Source: Kastovskya adunca ATA6-11-RM4 (GTDB lineage: Bacteria; Cyanobacteriota; Cyanobacteriia; Cyanobacteriales; Coleofasciculaceae). From it: a stretch of DNA of 64,000 nucleotides. Location: the NCBI GenBank assembly GCA_019359445.1, contig JAHHHJ010000012.1, forward strand, positions 62,001 through 126,000, in the 5' to 3' direction. Under the pieces are notes generated by a model. The model did no database searches. It had not been told where the DNA came from and saw only the letters and a list, made by a program, of their open reading frames with translations. Both the position numbers and the translations under genes were made by a program. Within the stretch, counting starts at the first letter, position 1, and the number at the start of each line of letters is the position of its first letter. Of this stretch, positions 35,927 through 44,260 are shown in pieces.

Positions 35927-37248
35927 GGATAGTAAAGCAGCTTGCTAGTATGCGTACCTTTTTGATCATCTGGAGTGGTCAGACTGCCTCCCTCGTCGGC
36001 AGCTATATGACTACCTTTGCCCTGACCCTCTGGGCTTGGGAACTCACAGGACAAGCCACCGCCTTAGCCTTGGTTTATTTCTTCAACCGTCTATCAAGCG
36101 TTTTGATTTCCCCCGTGGCTGGGATCATTGTCGATCGCTGGAACCGTAAATTACTGCTGGTCGCCAGTGATGCGGTAGCGGGTCTTTCTACACTGATCAT
36201 CCTTTTGCTCTATCTGACTAACAACCTGCAAATTTGGCATATCTATATCACTAGCACCCTCAACGGTGCGTTTGGTTGCTTGCAGTTGCTCACCTACTCT
36301 GCCTCAGTCTCGCTGCTAGTTCCCAAGGAGCAATATGGGCGCGTCAGTAGCTTAGATTTTCTATCAAGTTACGGTGCTGATATTATTGCCCCGGCTTTGG
36401 CAGCGTCGTTCTACTATGTCATTGGTCTGAGGGGAATTCTGTGCATTGACTTGATGACGTTTGCGATCGCTGTTACCACACTACTCCTCGTACCCATTCC
36501 CCAACCTCCCCTCACGGCGACAGAACTGCAACCCCAAAAGAATATTTGGCAAGAACTATTCTTCGGCTTCCGCTACATCTTGGGGCGTCCTAGCCTGATG
36601 GCACTGGTTGTAGTGATGTCGTTGTTCCAGCTAGCTCATGACTTTGGCGCGGCTGTCTATTCACCACTAGTTCTTGTCCGCTCCGATAACAATGCCAGCG
36701 CTTTAGCAAGCGTGTCGATGGCAGCAGGCGTCGGGGGTGTGTTCGGAGCATCGCTCATGAGTACCTGGGGTGGGCCCAAGCGCCGCATGGACGGTGTGCT
36801 CATGAGCATGGTGGGGGCGGGTTTGAGCAAAACCGTATTTGGACTGGGTCAGAACCTGTCGGTTTGGGTTCCCGCTCAATTCTGTTCATCGTTTAATTTC
36901 CCCTTTCTCGGCAGTTGCTCTCAAGCTATTTTGATGAGCAAGGTAAAACCTGACTTGCAGGGGCGAGTGTTTGCTGCCAATTCCATGAGCGTGATGGTGA
37001 CTTCACCCATCGGCTACTTGCTCGGAGCACCTCTGGCGGATTACATCCTCGAACCCGCCATGAAACCGGGAGGCAGTCTCGCCCCTGTGTTTGGCGGGAT
37101 ATTCGGCACAGGGGCAGGTGCAGGGATGGCACTCCTGTATGTGTCCTGTGCTATCTGCATGTTGCTCATTGGCTTGGCAGGATATGCTTTCCCAATATTG
37201 CGTAATGTCGAGAAGGTAATGCCTGATCACGATATAGCGATTAGCTAG
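35923..37248 (+). CDS. MFS transporter, EntS-like, probable siderophore exporter
   Basis: A 441-residue integral membrane protein with about 11-12 hydrophobic segments. It starts with FLIIWSGQTASLVGSYMTTFAL and has the MFS loop GIIVDRWNRKLLL (~66-78), typical of the MFS_3/EntS group that exports siderophores and some drugs. It overlaps the binding-protein stop (ATGA), so it is in the uptake operon. Because NRPS products must leave the cell and no other exporter is visible, export of the siderophore is the best reading. Re-entry of ferric complex through the inner membrane is a less likely alternative. Confidence 0.87.
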   Translation: MRIVKQLASMRTFLIIWSGQTASLVGSYMTTFALTLWAWELTGQATALALVYFFNRLSSVLISPVAGIIVDRWNRKLLLVASDAVAGLSTLIILLLYLTNNLQIWHIYITSTLNGAFGCLQLLTYSASVSLLVPKEQYGRVSSLDFLSSYGADIIAPALAASFYYVIGLRGILCIDLMTFAIAVTTLLLVPIPQPPLTATELQPQKNIWQELFFGFRYILGRPSLMALVVVMSLFQLAHDFGAAVYSPLVLVRSDNNASALASVSMAAGVGGVFGASLMSTWGGPKRRMDGVLMSMVGAGLSKTVFGLGQNLSVWVPAQFCSSFNFPFLGSCSQAILMSKVKPDLQGRVFAANSMSVMVTSPIGYLLGAPLADYILEPAMKPGGSLAPVFGGIFGTGAGAGMALLYVSCAICMLLIGLAGYAFPILRNVEKVMPDHDIAIS

Positions 37249-37694
37249 TACAGGCATTTTGCCTGATTAATCTCTACACGCAGGTAATACCAACTTTAAT
37301 TAGTGTTGGCGACATCTTCGATCCCCCCTAGCCTCCCTTAACAAGGGTACTCAGTAGACCTCTTGCAAAAATGTACCAGACCCCTCCCCAACCCTCCCCT
37401 TAGTAAGGGGAGGGGGCAAGATTTCAAGTCTCCCCCCTTACTAAGGGGGGTCTATTCGACTTATGCAAGAGGTCTAGTATGATCAAGTCCTTTTTTGTGT
37501 CCTTTGCGGAGCAGATAGTTGAGTGGCAATGGAAAATTTCGGACAGGCAAAGTTCAAGTGGCTAAAGCGCATCTTAGAGCTTTAGTTTGATTATTATTGC
37601 AATTTAGTTACAATACGTCTTCTGGAAATGCGATCGCGGTTTCCTATGATTAGAGATAAATTGCGATCGCGATCGCCAAAAAAAAATAGGCTTT
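37249..37694. other. Gene-free spacer with palindromic repeats
   Basis: A 446-bp spacer after the uptake operon. It holds an incomplete GC-rich palindrome near 37320-37350, the MITE-like element at 37355-37476, and HIP1 octamers close to the carbonic anhydrase start (37630-37675). No RNA gene or convincing terminator was seen. Confidence 0.7.
37355..37476. mobile_element. MITE-like element, 122 bp with perfect 13-bp terminal inverted repeats
   Basis: TAGACCTCTTGCA (37355-37367) and TGCAAGAGGTCTA (37464-37476) are perfect inverted ends. The interior contains two GC-rich palindromes (CCCCTTAGTAAGGGG and CCCCCCTTACTAAGGGGGG) and no open frame. A similar end, TAGACTTCTTGCA, occurs at 43971-43983. 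The 5'-TA at each end could be a target-site duplication. Confidence 0.6.
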
Positions 37695-38426
37695 ATGAAG
37701 AAACTGATCAAAGGTCTGCGCCAGTTCCAAAGCGGCTACTTCAGCACGCACCATGAGTTGTTTGAGCAACTCGCTCACGGTCAGAAACCGAGAGTGCTAT
37801 TTATCACCTGCTCAGATTCGCGTATCGACCCGAATTTGATTACTCAAGCTGGTGTCGGCGAACTATTTATTATTCGCAATATTGGTAACATGATTCCGCC
37901 CTTTGGCGCAACCAATGGTGGCGAAGGCGCAGCGGTTGAATACGCCGTTCATGCTTTAGGTATCGAGCAAATTGTTGTCTGCGGTCATTCCCACTGCGGC
38001 GCAATGAAGGGACTGTTGAAATTGGACAAATTAGCTGAAGAAATGCCGCTAGTTTACGAATGGTTAAAGCACGCAGAAGCAACTCGGCGGCTGGTTAAAG
38101 ATAACTACACAAGCCTCGCTGGGGAAGAACTTCTGGACGCCACCATTGCTGAGAACGTGCTAACCCAAATCGAAAATCTGCGGACTTATCCAGTAATTCG
38201 CTCCAAACTTCACCGAAAACAGCTATCTCTCCACGCCTGGGTCTATCAGATTGAATCAGGTCAGGTTTTGGAGTACGATCCTGTTCTTCACGAGTTCGCG
38301 GCACCCTACAGTGAACTTCGCTCCTATGACGATCAGCCTGTAGTATCTAACACTGAGCGAATTCCATCCATGCGGATATCTTCTGAGCAGGCAGAAAGAA
38401 TTTACAGGGGTTCTACCGCGCGATGA
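37695..38426 (+). CDS. Beta-class carbonic anhydrase
   Basis: A 243-residue enzyme that interconverts CO2 and bicarbonate. The zinc ligands and active-site pair are visible: CSDSR (Cys ~39, Asp-Arg dyad) and GHSHCGA (His and Cys ~97-100), with RNIGNMIPP and EGAAVEYAVHALG between them. In cyanobacteria such enzymes act in carboxysomes or at the cell surface; I see no signal peptide. It is shorter than the ~270-residue carboxysomal IcfA/CcaA type because the C-terminal extension is short. HIP1 sites and an A-rich stretch precede the ATG. It has no evident link to the siderophore genes. Confidence 0.93.
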   Translation: MKKLIKGLRQFQSGYFSTHHELFEQLAHGQKPRVLFITCSDSRIDPNLITQAGVGELFIIRNIGNMIPPFGATNGGEGAAVEYAVHALGIEQIVVCGHSHCGAMKGLLKLDKLAEEMPLVYEWLKHAEATRRLVKDNYTSLAGEELLDATIAENVLTQIENLRTYPVIRSKLHRKQLSLHAWVYQIESGQVLEYDPVLHEFAAPYSELRSYDDQPVVSNTERIPSMRISSEQAERIYRGSTAR

Positions 38427-38450
38427 AGGTGCGGGTTATAAACCTTTTAT

Positions 38451-38489
38451 CTGCTGGTATCTACAATTTCAATTATTAGGAACCAGCAG
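38451..38489 (+). terminator. Weak stem-loop after the carbonic anhydrase gene
   Basis: CTGCTGGT (38451-38458) pairs with ACCAGCAG (38482-38489) across a 23-nt loop, 25 bp after the stop codon. No T-run follows, so termination is only possible. Confidence 0.3.
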
Positions 38490-38500
38490 CCGCCGCTCCT

Positions 38501-38839
38501 CTATTGCTCTAGCCATGATTTGCGATCGCGACCCTTGGTCTCATACTTAATATCTTCTTTAGCGGTATCTATCAAGCTTTCAAATACGCTAGTCATTGCC
38601 TCAGATGTAGATTGCTTGGCGTTCGTAATTACATCAGGTTTAAATGATCCATTGTTGATAAAAATGTCAGTGGCACCAGGAGGCGGAAAACTATCCAAAT
38701 CTTGTACTACAGACTTTGTTAGATTTTGATGTATGTAAAAATTTATGTTTTCTGTAGTATCAAAACAAACGGGTTTTAAAACGCGACCGCTCCGGATGCT
38801 GCTGCTGTTTACTCTCGTCTTTACCTTACTGACAGGCAT
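38501..38839 (-). CDS. Possible hypothetical protein or gene remnant (112 codons)
   Basis: An open frame in the gap before the acylase and opposite its first codons. The part from ~residue 22 onward has ordinary soluble-protein composition (for example TENINFYIHQNLTKSVVQD and AMTSVFESLIDTAKEDI), while the first ~20 residues are only the antisense of the acylase signal peptide. A real gene would need an internal non-ATG start. No family was recognised; a decayed fragment is equally likely. Confidence 0.3.
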   Translation of the reverse strand: MPVSKVKTRVNSSSIRSGRVLKPVCFDTTENINFYIHQNLTKSVVQDLDSFPPPGATDIFINNGSFKPDVITNAKQSTSEAMTSVFESLIDTAKEDIKYETKGRDRKSWLEQ

Positions 38840-40877
38840 CCACAGCCTCGCCGCTGAGTCGAAGAAAACTGAAATTCTTTGGGATACCTATGGGGTGCCT
38901 CATATTTATAGCCAGAATGCAAAGGAGCTGTTCCACGCCTTTGGGTGGGCACAGATGCAAAGTCACGGCAACCTGATTCTGCGTCTCTACGGACAGGCTC
39001 GCGGACAAGCAGCAGAATACTGGGGCGAAGATTACTTAGAGTCAGATCAGTGGGTGCAAACCCTGGGCGTTCCCGATCGCGCTCGTCAATGGTACAAGAT
39101 GCAAACCCCAACCTTTCGCCGCTACCTAGATGCCTTCGCCGACGGGATTAACGCTTATGTCAAAGAACACGGCGAGCTGATTGATGATGAAGTTGAGACT
39201 GTGCTGCCAGTGAGTGCAGTGGATGTCCTGGCTCACCTCCAGCGTGTGCTTCATTTCACCTTTGTAGTCAATCCCGATCACATAGAAGACATTAGCGAAG
39301 AGCCGGACTCTGCTAGTGCGGCGTCTGGGCAAAAAATGGGTTCTAACGGTTGGGCGATCGCCCCTTCCCGTTCTGCCAGTGGAAACGCGATGCTGTTGGC
39401 AAACCCACACCTGCTGTGGTCAGATTTATTCCTCTGGTATGAAGCTCAACTGACTGCCCCAGGTATCGATGCTTACGGAGCCTCACTTGTCGGTATCCCT
39501 GTCTTGAGTATTGCATTCAACGATTACCAAGGCTGGACTCACACGGTAAACACCCATGATGGGTGGGACGCCTATGAACTGACCCTCGCCAATGAGGGCT
39601 ACCAGTTTGATGGTAAAGTTCGAGCCTTTGAGACAGAAGAACGAACCCTGAAAGTTAGGCAGGCTGACGGTACTCTGCGTCAAGAACCATTAATAGTGCG
39701 ACGCTCTGTTCATGGGCCAATTGTCACCCAGAAAGACGGCAAAGCCATTGCCTTACGGGTCGTCGGACTTGACCAGCCTGGGGCATTAGAGGAATGGTGG
39801 GATATGGCGCGTGCCAAGAACCTAGGTGAGTTTGAAGCCGCTCTCAAACGCTTGCAGATTCCGATGTTCACTGTGATCTATGCAGATCGAGACGGTCACA
39901 TCCTGCATCTGTTCAATGGTCAAGTACCCGTCCGAACTCAAGGCGATTTTGAATCTTGGTCGAGGATTATTCCTGGCGACACATCGGCGACGTTGTGGAC
40001 AAAACTTCACCCCTACCGCGATCTACCCCGCGTACTCGATCCAGCAAGCGGCTGGCTACAAAATGCCAACGATCCACCCTGGACAACAACCTTTCCACCC
40101 GCCATCAATGCGGATAACTATCCACCCTACATGGCACCACAGGGTTTCATGTCGTTCCGGGCGCAGCGCTCTGCCCGTATGCTTGCTGAAGATGAACGCA
40201 TCTCTTTTGAGGAAATGGTGGAGTACAAGCACTCGACACGCATGGAACTCGCCGATCGCTTACTCGATGATCTGATTGCGGCTGCACGACAAGAAGGGGG
40301 AGAACTGGCGCGTCGGGCGGCTGATGTCCTCAGTGATTGGGATCGTCAGGCGGATGCAGATAGCCGGGGTGCAGTCCTTTTTGCCTTCTGGGAGCAAGCG
40401 GTAGATTCCTCTACCTTGTTTGCTGTTCCCTGGAATGAGAATTCTCCCTTCTCGACACCGAATGGTCTTGCCGATCCGCCTAGTGCTGTGGCAGCCTTGG
40501 AAGCTGCTGCTACTAAGGTCGAGGCGGACTATGGAGCGCTGGATGTGCCGTGGGGGGAGGTTTTCCGGTTGCGGGTTGGCGATGCAGATTTGCCTGCCAA
40601 TGGGGGTGCCGATGACCTGGGTATTTTCCGAGCGCTGTGGTTTGTGCCATCAGAAGACAAGCAGTTTGAGGCTATTGGTGGAGAGTCTTATGTTGCGGCG
40701 ATTGAGTTTTCTAATCCAGTCCGGGCGATGGCGCTGACGAGTTACGGTAATGCAACTCAACCGGGAGCGCTCAATAAAGGCGAACAGTTGCAGCTATTTG
40801 CCAACAAACAGTTACGACCTGTTTGGCGATCGCGTCAGGAAATAGAAGAGAATCTGGCTGGGCGTAAGGTGTTCTGA
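38745..40877 (+). CDS. Penicillin acylase family (Ntn-hydrolase) amidase, AHL-acylase/PvdQ-like
   Basis: A 710-residue secreted amidase. A signal peptide (LLLFTLVFTLLTGIHSLAA) is followed by the alpha-subunit region (WDTYGVPHIYS; FGWAQMQSHGNL), a spacer and the beta-subunit starting at the self-cleavage site MG/SNGWAI (~198), where the exposed Ser is the nucleophile. FNDYQGWTHTVNTHDGWD and a conserved Asn follow. Relatives hydrolyse N-acyl homoserine lactones (AiiC of Nostoc, PvdQ of Pseudomonas) or acyl-amides; PvdQ also removes the fatty acid from a siderophore precursor. The start may instead be the ATG at 38796, which leaves a cleaner signal peptide. The substrate here is unknown. Confidence 0.88.
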   Translation: MFSVVSKQTGFKTRPLRMLLLFTLVFTLLTGIHSLAAESKKTEILWDTYGVPHIYSQNAKELFHAFGWAQMQSHGNLILRLYGQARGQAAEYWGEDYLESDQWVQTLGVPDRARQWYKMQTPTFRRYLDAFADGINAYVKEHGELIDDEVETVLPVSAVDVLAHLQRVLHFTFVVNPDHIEDISEEPDSASAASGQKMGSNGWAIAPSRSASGNAMLLANPHLLWSDLFLWYEAQLTAPGIDAYGASLVGIPVLSIAFNDYQGWTHTVNTHDGWDAYELTLANEGYQFDGKVRAFETEERTLKVRQADGTLRQEPLIVRRSVHGPIVTQKDGKAIALRVVGLDQPGALEEWWDMARAKNLGEFEAALKRLQIPMFTVIYADRDGHILHLFNGQVPVRTQGDFESWSRIIPGDTSATLWTKLHPYRDLPRVLDPASGWLQNANDPPWTTTFPPAINADNYPPYMAPQGFMSFRAQRSARMLAEDERISFEEMVEYKHSTRMELADRLLDDLIAAARQEGGELARRAADVLSDWDRQADADSRGAVLFAFWEQAVDSSTLFAVPWNENSPFSTPNGLADPPSAVAALEAAATKVEADYGALDVPWGEVFRLRVGDADLPANGGADDLGIFRALWFVPSEDKQFEAIGGESYVAAIEFSNPVRAMALTSYGNATQPGALNKGEQLQLFANKQLRPVWRSRQEIEENLAGRKVF

Positions 40878-41254
40878 GTTAGGCTCGTGGATCAATCAAA
40901 GTTTACATGGCAACACAAAGTTTGATTGATTCCCGTCTACTTGCTTGCACCACCACCTCTGGCATCTGGGAGTCGATTGCTATAGTTGACAAGAACTCGC
41001 CCTACACTCAACCTGCAAGCGATCGCCCCAATGACTCAGCAAGATACAGCAATAGGCTTGGGGTTACACAATGTAGCAACATAGCTGCTTACATCTCCAC
41101 AGGCTTAAATACCTAAAACAAGTCTCGCCGCAAATCGGACGCCAAAATTTGCCAAACCGGAGACAAAGGAAAAAAGCCAGAGTGGTATGCTACTGACTTA
41201 CGCTAAAGGTGGTGTTGCTGCCCCCTTTTATTGAGCGCTTGCTGGTCAGTATTT
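40878..41254. other. Gene-free spacer
   Basis: A 377-bp spacer between the acylase and the pseudo-receiver gene. It contains one short open frame (40907-41116) of atypical composition that I do not accept as a gene. No RNA gene, palindromic repeat or clear promoter was recognised. Confidence 0.6.
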
Positions 41255-43024
41255 ATGAGCGATCGCGTATTCAAACTCCTCTTGATTGACGATGACCCCA
41301 TCTTCCGGCTCGGTCTGCGTACCGCTCTGGACACCTTTCCCGATTTGCAAGTTGTTGCTGAAGCGGATACGGGGACAGCCGCGTTAGAACTCCTCGGTCG
41401 TCGGAGCGCTCAAGAAGCCATAGATTTGATAGTTTTAGAGCTGAACCAAAAGCGCTATAACCCCAACGAACTTTCCGGACTGCAACTCTGCCAGCAGCTC
41501 AAGTACCGCTACCCTCGCCTCCCCATTCTCCTCCTGACTCCCCAACTCACCCAAGAGCAACGGCTCAATGCCAGAGCGGCAGGAGTGGATGGCTATTGTC
41601 CCAAAGGGACAGACATCTCCGAGCTAGTGACGGCGATGCGTCAACTCTGTGATGGACAACCCCACTGGGTAGATCTACCTATCGCCTCAGTGCCGCAAAT
41701 TAGCTCAGTTCGCCCTCCCAGTTGGCACGGTAGACTTCGCCAATCGGGGTTGCAGCAGATAGAAGACGAGATCATGGGGGTAAATACCCAACTGCAAAAG
41801 CCGCAACTATCAACCTTCGATTGGCTATTTTGGAGCGGACGGCGCAGAGAACTGGTAGCCGCTCGTTGGATTGTCAATCAACTCTTACCCACCGATGTCC
41901 TTGTCGTCGAACCACCACGCGATACACCAGCGAATCGACCGCGAATTGAACCACCAAGCCGCAGAACGCGAGCCTCGCTGCAAAGCACCCCTAACGAGCA
42001 ACTCCCACCCGCTGAAGCCCCTGCTATAGAGCCAGTCAGGGCCCAGTTGAGTGTCAACGCTCAGGAACTTGCCCTCTTTGATGTTGTAGCAAGCCAAACC
42101 TCCGGCGTCCGCAACCTCACAGACATTCCTTTAGAAATCGACATTCTCCAGGAAGAACGCCAGCGAGACTTGCTTTATATCGTCCTGGAAAAATTTCAGG
42201 AAATCCTTGATGACTTGCGCTTTTCCCAAATTAGCCCAGAGCAAGTCCCCTTAATGCGATCGCGTATTTTAATCGATTTGTGGCAGTCATCCCTGACCGA
42301 CTTTTTTGGCAAATACTACACTTTGCCCTTAAACAGAGGCGATTTTGAAGTAGTTGATGCCTTGCTGCAAGATGCCCCAGTGATCAATGACCAGATCTTA
42401 GATAAAATTCCTTTGGTAACTGAGTTATTGTTGCATCGCTTGTTTCAGGCTTCCTTGGTGGTTGATAATGTTTCCTACAAAGCAGAAACACCAGAAGCCA
42501 AAGCACGGGCAGAAGTCCTACTCCAAAATCTAATTGTCCAAGTTGCCAATGCCGTTGTGCAGCCGCTTTTGAATAATTTGGCGGACGTAGAAACGATTAA
42601 GCAAAGCTTTTTTAATCGGCGTATGCTTTCCTCGCGGGAGATTGCCCGCTTCCGCAATGACTTGTCCTGGAAATATCGCACCGCACAATGGCTTTGGGAG
42701 CCAAAATCAATTTTTGAAAGTCGCTATTACTTATTTGTCCTCAGCAGCATCGGGATTAAACAAATCTCAATTTATGCCCCTCGCCGCCAAGAACTGCAAG
42801 AACTCCGAGGCTGGCAGCTTGCCGTCACAATAGCACTCGAAGGTAGAGATGCGATCGCTCCCCGTCTGCGAGGTACTGTGGGTTTGCTCGGCAAAGGTAC
42901 CGTCTATACCCTCACACAAGTACTAGGTAGAGCAATCGGTCTCATCATTCGTGGCGTGATTCAAGGCGTCGGTAGTGCCCTGCAAGACACCCGGTTCGGT
43001 AAAAACGGCGAACGAGGCAAGTAG
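41255..43024 (+). CDS. Pseudo-receiver domain fused to a DUF3685 (Ycf55-like) region
   Basis: A 589-residue cyanobacterial protein. Residues ~5-125 form a response-regulator receiver domain: the acidic pair is present (LLIDDDP) and the Lys is present (YCPKGTD), but the phosphoryl-acceptor position is Glu (DLIVLELNQ) where Asp is expected. A linker follows, and the rest (~240-580) fits DUF3685, related to the plastid Ycf55 protein; it includes LREEERQRDLLYIVLEKFQEIL-like helices and ends FGKNGERGK. I use the ATG at 41255 (TTTATGAGCGATCGC) rather than the upstream start at 41231. The function of the family is not known; the Glu may hold the receiver in an 'on' state. Confidence 0.85.
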   Translation: MSDRVFKLLLIDDDPIFRLGLRTALDTFPDLQVVAEADTGTAALELLGRRSAQEAIDLIVLELNQKRYNPNELSGLQLCQQLKYRYPRLPILLLTPQLTQEQRLNARAAGVDGYCPKGTDISELVTAMRQLCDGQPHWVDLPIASVPQISSVRPPSWHGRLRQSGLQQIEDEIMGVNTQLQKPQLSTFDWLFWSGRRRELVAARWIVNQLLPTDVLVVEPPRDTPANRPRIEPPSRRTRASLQSTPNEQLPPAEAPAIEPVRAQLSVNAQELALFDVVASQTSGVRNLTDIPLEIDILQEERQRDLLYIVLEKFQEILDDLRFSQISPEQVPLMRSRILIDLWQSSLTDFFGKYYTLPLNRGDFEVVDALLQDAPVINDQILDKIPLVTELLLHRLFQASLVVDNVSYKAETPEAKARAEVLLQNLIVQVANAVVQPLLNNLADVETIKQSFFNRRMLSSREIARFRNDLSWKYRTAQWLWEPKSIFESRYYLFVLSSIGIKQISIYAPRRQELQELRGWQLAVTIALEGRDAIAPRLRGTVGLLGKGTVYTLTQVLGRAIGLIIRGVIQGVGSALQDTRFGKNGERGK

Positions 43025-43103
43025 AAACTTGTATGCCTCTCTACCATCCACTAAAATCAGGCGATCGCTAGTAATTCAGACCTGTTGTTTGCTCCCCCTC
43101 TTT

Positions 43104-43190
43104 AAGAGTGACTAAGATTTCTATTCTCCCCTTTTTAAGAGTGACTAAGATTTCTATTCCCCCCTTTTTAAGGGGGGTTAGGGGGGATCT
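43104..43190. repeat. 33-bp tandem pair and GC-rich palindrome
   Basis: Two 33-bp direct units (43104-43136 and 43137-43169) containing GAGTGACTAAGATTTCTATT lead into the palindrome CCCCCCTTTTTAAGGGGGG-T and its GGGGGGATCT tail, the same repeat family as inside the NRPS genes. Confidence 0.75.
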
Positions 43191-43318
43191 AAATGTAGCC
43201 CCTTAAAAGAAAAATAGTATAAGTCAGCACTTCAAACTCTAACTCGTGGAAGAAGTCGCTAACTTTCGTTTGTGTCAACTTGAGCGTAAAACTTACAAGT
43301 TCAAGGACAACAGACTTT

Positions 43319-43816
43319 ATGACACTCAATCCTGAAACGCCTCAGCGTAGCAAACTGTTAATCGCCGCTGGTTTCTTGATTGGCGCGGGGATGTTGGGAG
43401 GATTTGTTGATGGCATCTTCCTGCACCAAATTTTGCAATGGCATCACATGATCACCAATGTTCAACCCGCCACGAATCTTTCTAGTTTAGAACGCAATAC
43501 CCTAGATGATGGTCTTTTTAATCTCGGTTCTTGGATCGTAACTCTCACTGGTATCGCTTTGCTGTGGCGTGCGGGGGGACGTAGCCATGTAATTTGGTCG
43601 TCGAAGGTTTTTGGCGGTTCTTTACTCCTCGGTGCTGGGTTATTTGATTTAGTTGAGGGGTTGATCAACCACCAAATTTTAGGAATTCACCACGTTAAAC
43701 CGGGAATAAATCAGTTAGCTTGGGATTTAGGATTTCTTGGTTTTGGGATAACTTTGATTGCAGTCGGCTTGATTATGTTGCGGTTAGGAGAAAAGGAGAG
43801 TGCTATTAAAGGGTAG
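43319..43816 (+). CDS. DUF2243 family membrane protein
   Basis: A 165-residue protein with four hydrophobic segments and an internal duplication: GGFVDGIFLHQILQWHHM in the first half and FDLVEGLINHQILGIHHV in the second. Each half has an acidic residue and an HQIL--HH histidine cluster in or near a membrane segment. This is the DUF2243 pattern, a family of unknown function; the histidines suggest metal or haem binding, which is inference. I prefer the ATG at 43319 over 43280 because the family starts close to the first helix. Confidence 0.83.
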   Translation: MTLNPETPQRSKLLIAAGFLIGAGMLGGFVDGIFLHQILQWHHMITNVQPATNLSSLERNTLDDGLFNLGSWIVTLTGIALLWRAGGRSHVIWSSKVFGGSLLLGAGLFDLVEGLINHQILGIHHVKPGINQLAWDLGFLGFGITLIAVGLIMLRLGEKESAIKG

Positions 43817-43970
43817 GTAAGGTTAGGGAGTGCGTTTAAGGAAGTTTGGATTGAACCGCAAAGACGCATAGACGCGACAGCGGCTTGCCGAAGGCTAGAG
43901 CGCAAAGAGAGGAAATTAAGAGAGGAAGTTTTCTTGGGTTCGGGATTTTTGGTAGTGGTTTGCTAGTCAA

Positions 43971-44241
43971 TAGACTTCTTGCAAAAAGCTCTCTCACCCT
44001 TTCCCTTAGTAAGGCTACCGTGTATACATAACTGGTTCTTTCTGATGCAAATTTCGTTCAAACCCCATAAATCCCCCTCGGAGATCCCCCTCCCGTCCCC
44101 CTTAAAAAGGGGGAAGCTAGATGTTGCTTCGCCTTTGATATCACGGGGGACTTTGAATCTAGTTCACCCCTTGATAAGGGGACTTTGAATCTAGTTCACC
44201 CCTTGATAAGGGGACTTTGAATCTAGTTCACCCCTTGATAA
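43971..44241. repeat. Repeat-rich spacer: MITE-like end and 32-bp triple tandem repeat
   Basis: TAGACTTCTTGCA (43971-43983) resembles the end of the 37355-37476 element but has no matching right end nearby. Positions 44146-44241 contain three 32-bp copies of GGGGACTTTGAATCTAGTTC plus CACCCCTTGATAA. The last copy runs into a GGGGGGTCA tail beside the aminopeptidase stop. An open frame here is made only of repeat sequence. Confidence 0.8.
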
Positions 44242-44260
44242 GGGGGGTCAGGGGGGTCAA

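Noticed and set aside
40907-41116. 69-codon open frame after the acylase
   Set aside because: Composition is atypical, there is no ribosome site and no recognisable family.
44146-44241. Direct repeats that might be a CRISPR array
   Set aside because: The 32-bp units are joined without spacers, and no cas gene is present.
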